From positions 96,806 through 160,805 of the forward strand of contig CAYRRM010000003.1 of NCBI GenBank assembly GCA_964426675.1: a stretch of 64,000 bases of DNA, given 5' to 3'. Source of the stretch: DYMC01 sp035406705 (GTDB lineage: Bacteria; Verrucomicrobiota; Lentisphaeria; Victivallales; GWF2-50-93). A program made the translations under genes and the position numbers. The notes below the pieces were generated by a model, which was not told where the DNA came from, made no database searches, and worked only from the letters and a program-made list of their open reading frames with translations. Numbering within the stretch: position 1 is the first letter of the stretch; every line of letters begins with the position of its first letter. Of this stretch, positions 62,091 to 64,000 are shown in pieces.

Positions 62091-63707
62091 ATGATCTGGG
62101 ATTTTTTTAAAAAAAAGAAGGGAAGAAGGCTTATTTTAAATTGTGGGAAAATAGAAAACCGCATGGTATTGCTAAATAAAGGGCGTATTGAAGAATACCA
62201 TGTTGAAAGGAAAGGAGAAGAAAGCATAGCAGGCAATGTTTATTTGGGAAAAGTAGAACATATATCTAAAGCACTCGATGCGGTATTCGTAGATATAGGA
62301 CTTGAAAAGAATGGCTTTCTTCAATTTAAAGAAATGATTCCGGCTACATATGATATGATAGAGTCAAGTTTAGAAGGAATAAATACAACATCCAAAAAAA
62401 CGAGAAAGAGAAACTTAAACCCCGTAATTCAAAAATATATAGATTATACAAAAAAAAGAAAGAAAATAGATTTAAAAGATATCCCAACCTTATTTCCAGA
62501 AGGTTCAGAAATAGTAGTACAAGTTGCTAAAGATATGATAGGGACAAAAGGCCCCAAATTGACTACAAATGTTTCAATACCAGGAAGATATATAGTTTTA
62601 TTACCTTTTTCTGAAATAAGAGGAGTTTCCCGTAAAATTGAAGAACCTGAAGAACGGAAAAGGCTCCATAATATACTCCGAAACCTCGATCTTCCTGAAG
62701 GAATGGGCGTAATTTGCAGAACAAACGGAGAAAACCGAAAAGAAGAATATTTTGAGAATGATTTGCAAATATTACTCGAAATATGGAATAGATTTACAAC
62801 TTCAGAAAAGAAAATAAAGGCTCCTTATCTCATTTATAAAGAGCCAAACCTAATAGATAGAACTATTCGAGATTTACTTACAGAAGATATTGATGAAATA
62901 ATCATAGATGATCCAGAAATATATAAGTATTGTAAGGAAATTATATTAAAAACAGTAGGACAAGCCTTCACCAAAAAAGTAATTCTCTATAAAAAGAGCG
63001 AACCAATTTTCCAATTTTATGGAGTGGAAAAACAAATAAATGAAATATTCAGTAGAAGAATAAATCTGCCAGGAGGTGGATTTATATGTATAGATGAAAC
63101 CGAAGCCCTTATAGCAATTGATGTAAATTCAGGTGGAAAGCAGGGAAAAGATCACCCCGAAACTATATTGCAAACAAATCTTGAAGCAGCAGAGGAAATT
63201 GCAAGACAATTAAGACTAAGAAATATAGGCGGTCTTGTGGTAATAGATTTTATTGATATGAAAATAGCAAAAGATAGGGAAATAGTCTTTAAAGCAATGA
63301 AAAGCGCTGTAGAAAATGACAGTGCCAGAACAAAAATTTTACCTCTGAGTAAATTCGGTTTAATGGAAATGACACGTCAAAGAGAAAATGAAAGTATAAG
63401 CGACACCATTTTTGATACATGTCCGTATTGCTCAGGAAAAGGCGTTATCAAATCTGCCACTACTATCAGAGCTGAAATTCAGAGAGCATTAATGCAAATA
63501 CTCAAAAGACATAACAAGGAAAAGGATCTAATAATAAAAGTATATGTTCATCCTCAAATATTGGCATGTATAAAAAATGAAGACACAAATATTTTAAATG
63601 AATTTGAGGAAATTTATAAAAAAAATATAATTTTCAGACCAGAACCATCGTTGCATATTGAAGAGTTTAAGATTGTGGACAATCAAACTGAACAAGAACT
63701 ATTATAA
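62091..63707 (+). CDS. rng: ribonuclease G/E family endoribonuclease
   Basis: 538 residues. An embedded S1 domain (residues 38-130: G-N-V-Y-L-G-K-V, V-F-V-D-I-G, N-G-F-L) is followed by the catalytic core with I-A-I-D-V-N-S-G near 342 and V-V-I-D-F-I-D-M-K near 383 (the two metal-binding Asp), then the zinc link C-P-Y-C-S-G-K-G near 444. No long RNase E-type C-terminal arm, so RNase G is the closer name. It processes rRNA and mRNA 5' monophosphate ends. GAAAGGA 5 nt upstream. An rny gene is also present. Confidence 0.93.
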   Translation: MIWDFFKKKKGRRLILNCGKIENRMVLLNKGRIEEYHVERKGEESIAGNVYLGKVEHISKALDAVFVDIGLEKNGFLQFKEMIPATYDMIESSLEGINTTSKKTRKRNLNPVIQKYIDYTKKRKKIDLKDIPTLFPEGSEIVVQVAKDMIGTKGPKLTTNVSIPGRYIVLLPFSEIRGVSRKIEEPEERKRLHNILRNLDLPEGMGVICRTNGENRKEEYFENDLQILLEIWNRFTTSEKKIKAPYLIYKEPNLIDRTIRDLLTEDIDEIIIDDPEIYKYCKEIILKTVGQAFTKKVILYKKSEPIFQFYGVEKQINEIFSRRINLPGGGFICIDETEALIAIDVNSGGKQGKDHPETILQTNLEAAEEIARQLRLRNIGGLVVIDFIDMKIAKDREIVFKAMKSAVENDSARTKILPLSKFGLMEMTRQRENESISDTIFDTCPYCSGKGVIKSATTIRAEIQRALMQILKRHNKEKDLIIKVYVHPQILACIKNEDTNILNEFEEIYKKNIIFRPEPSLHIEEFKIVDNQTEQELL

Positions 63708-63799
63708 TTTTCGCTAAAAAAAGGTATCTTTTGTGTATCTTTAAAAACCAGTTGGTATTTAGGCTTTACTGAAAAATTCAAAAAATATTATATAATTAT

Positions 63800-63828
63800 T
63801 TGACAAGTAAGTATTTATGTAGTATAAT
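63800..63828 (+). promoter_or_regulatory. consensus sigma-70 promoter before the transposase-like gene
   Basis: TTGACA, a 17-bp spacer, and TATAAT: both hexamers are exact consensus. It is the best promoter in the window by eye and the -10 box overlaps an in-frame ATG at 63827, which therefore cannot be the start. A 7-bp inverted repeat (TGCAAGG/CCTTGCA) lies downstream near 63852-63888. Confidence 0.7.
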
Positions 63829-63853
63829 GTTCTCAAAAAAATGCTTTAAATTG

Positions 63854-64000
63854 CAAGGAATATCAAGAAGTCCCTTCAAAAACCTTGCACTTGAGCCGTC
63901 AAATTGGAGGACATTCAGATGTATAGAAAAAAGGATAGACATACCTACCGGAGAGCTGTTCCAGGATATTTTTCCTTTTGGTGGCGGCCTGGATCCGGAT
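63854..64000 (+). CDS. transposase-like N-terminus (partial, window end; start uncertain)
   Basis: The frame beginning upstream of 63854 is open to the window end. Its last part reads I-P-T-G-E-L-F-Q-D-I-F then F-G-G-G-L-D-P-D, which resembles the N-terminus of IS5/IS1182-type transposases, where such a loop precedes N-R-W. The best ribosome site (GGAGG, 8 nt before the ATG at 63919) sits in another frame, whose M-Y-R-K-K-D-R-H start also resembles these proteins. One base may therefore be missing or extra between 63919 and 63960. Base composition is richer in GC than the flank. The call is tentative. Confidence 0.4.

Noticed and set aside
63919..63960. Programmed -1 frameshift at A-AAA-AAG
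   Set aside because: The slippery heptamer exists, but a -1 shift meets a TAG two codons on; the motif frame would need +1.
1..64000. tRNA, rRNA or CRISPR array
   Set aside because: No CCA-ended cloverleaf, no rRNA signature and no regularly spaced direct repeats were noticed in the gaps; a covariance-model scan could still find a small RNA.

Overview
The window is an AT-rich bacterial chromosome segment (roughly 30-35 % GC by eye) from a Gram-negative, probably anaerobic bacterium. An outer membrane is implied by bamA, lpxA, gmhA and two secretin-like proteins. An anaerobic, fermentative life is suggested by hydF ([FeFe]-hydrogenase maturation) and a PPi-dependent phosphofructokinase. The long operon of MoxR, DUF58, von Willebrand and prenyltransferase-like proteins, and the zinc-ribbon Ser/Thr kinase, recall the Planctomycetes-Verrucomicrobia-Lentisphaerae group. 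The phylum is an inference: no rRNA or tRNA gene is visible to test it. LAYOUT. 1-5.4 kb: end of a nitroreductase, a glycosyltransferase-like membrane protein, hisC, a polysaccharide deacetylase (all minus) and mnmA (plus). 5.4-12.3 kb: a complete phosphate operon on the minus strand, read pstS-pstC-pstA-pstB-phoU-phoB-phoR, with an internal terminator after pstS and a triple 11-bp direct repeat that looks like a PHO box upstream. 12.4-15.9 kb: two tandem secretin-like genes with a matching PHO-box-like promoter, so probably phosphate-controlled. 16.1-25.2 kb: an exported alpha-toroid protein, bamA, PPi-phosphofructokinase, RNase Y, 5-formyl-THF cyclo-ligase and rarA. 25.5-27.2 kb: rfbC, a zinc-ribbon protein and a methyltransferase on the plus strand. 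27.3-42.8 kb: nine nearly contiguous minus-strand genes forming one MoxR/DUF58/VWA envelope operon of about 15.5 kb. 43.2-51.3 kb: an Ask_Ect-like aspartate kinase with hom, then hydF, a metallophosphoesterase, a Ser/Thr kinase and lpxA. 51.5-55.4 kb: a plus-strand group with uxaC, a small lipoprotein, a CE7-type esterase and mazG. 55.5-58.6 kb: gmhA-uppS-cdsA and an exported protein (minus). 58.8-63.7 kb: dnaN, an iPGM-superfamily protein, a DUF1015 protein and RNase G/E (plus). 63.8-64.0 kb: a strong promoter and the start of what looks like a transposase, cut by the window end. The strand switch at dnaN, with most genes to its left on minus and all to its right on plus, fits a replication origin nearby, though no DnaA boxes were seen. 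MOST UNUSUAL SIGNALS. (1) A 13-bp palindrome, TGCGA-N3-TCGCA, occurs twelve times exactly and twice with one mismatch, always inside genes, always with a 5-bp AnTm tract at its centre. It is a HIP1-like dispersed motif. (2) PHO-box-like repeats are shared by pstS and the secretin pair. (3) A dispersed intergenic repeat is present in two diverged copies. (4) An Ask_Ect-type aspartokinase sits in a hom operon without ectoine genes. The phosphate cluster is also clearly GC-richer than its surroundings.
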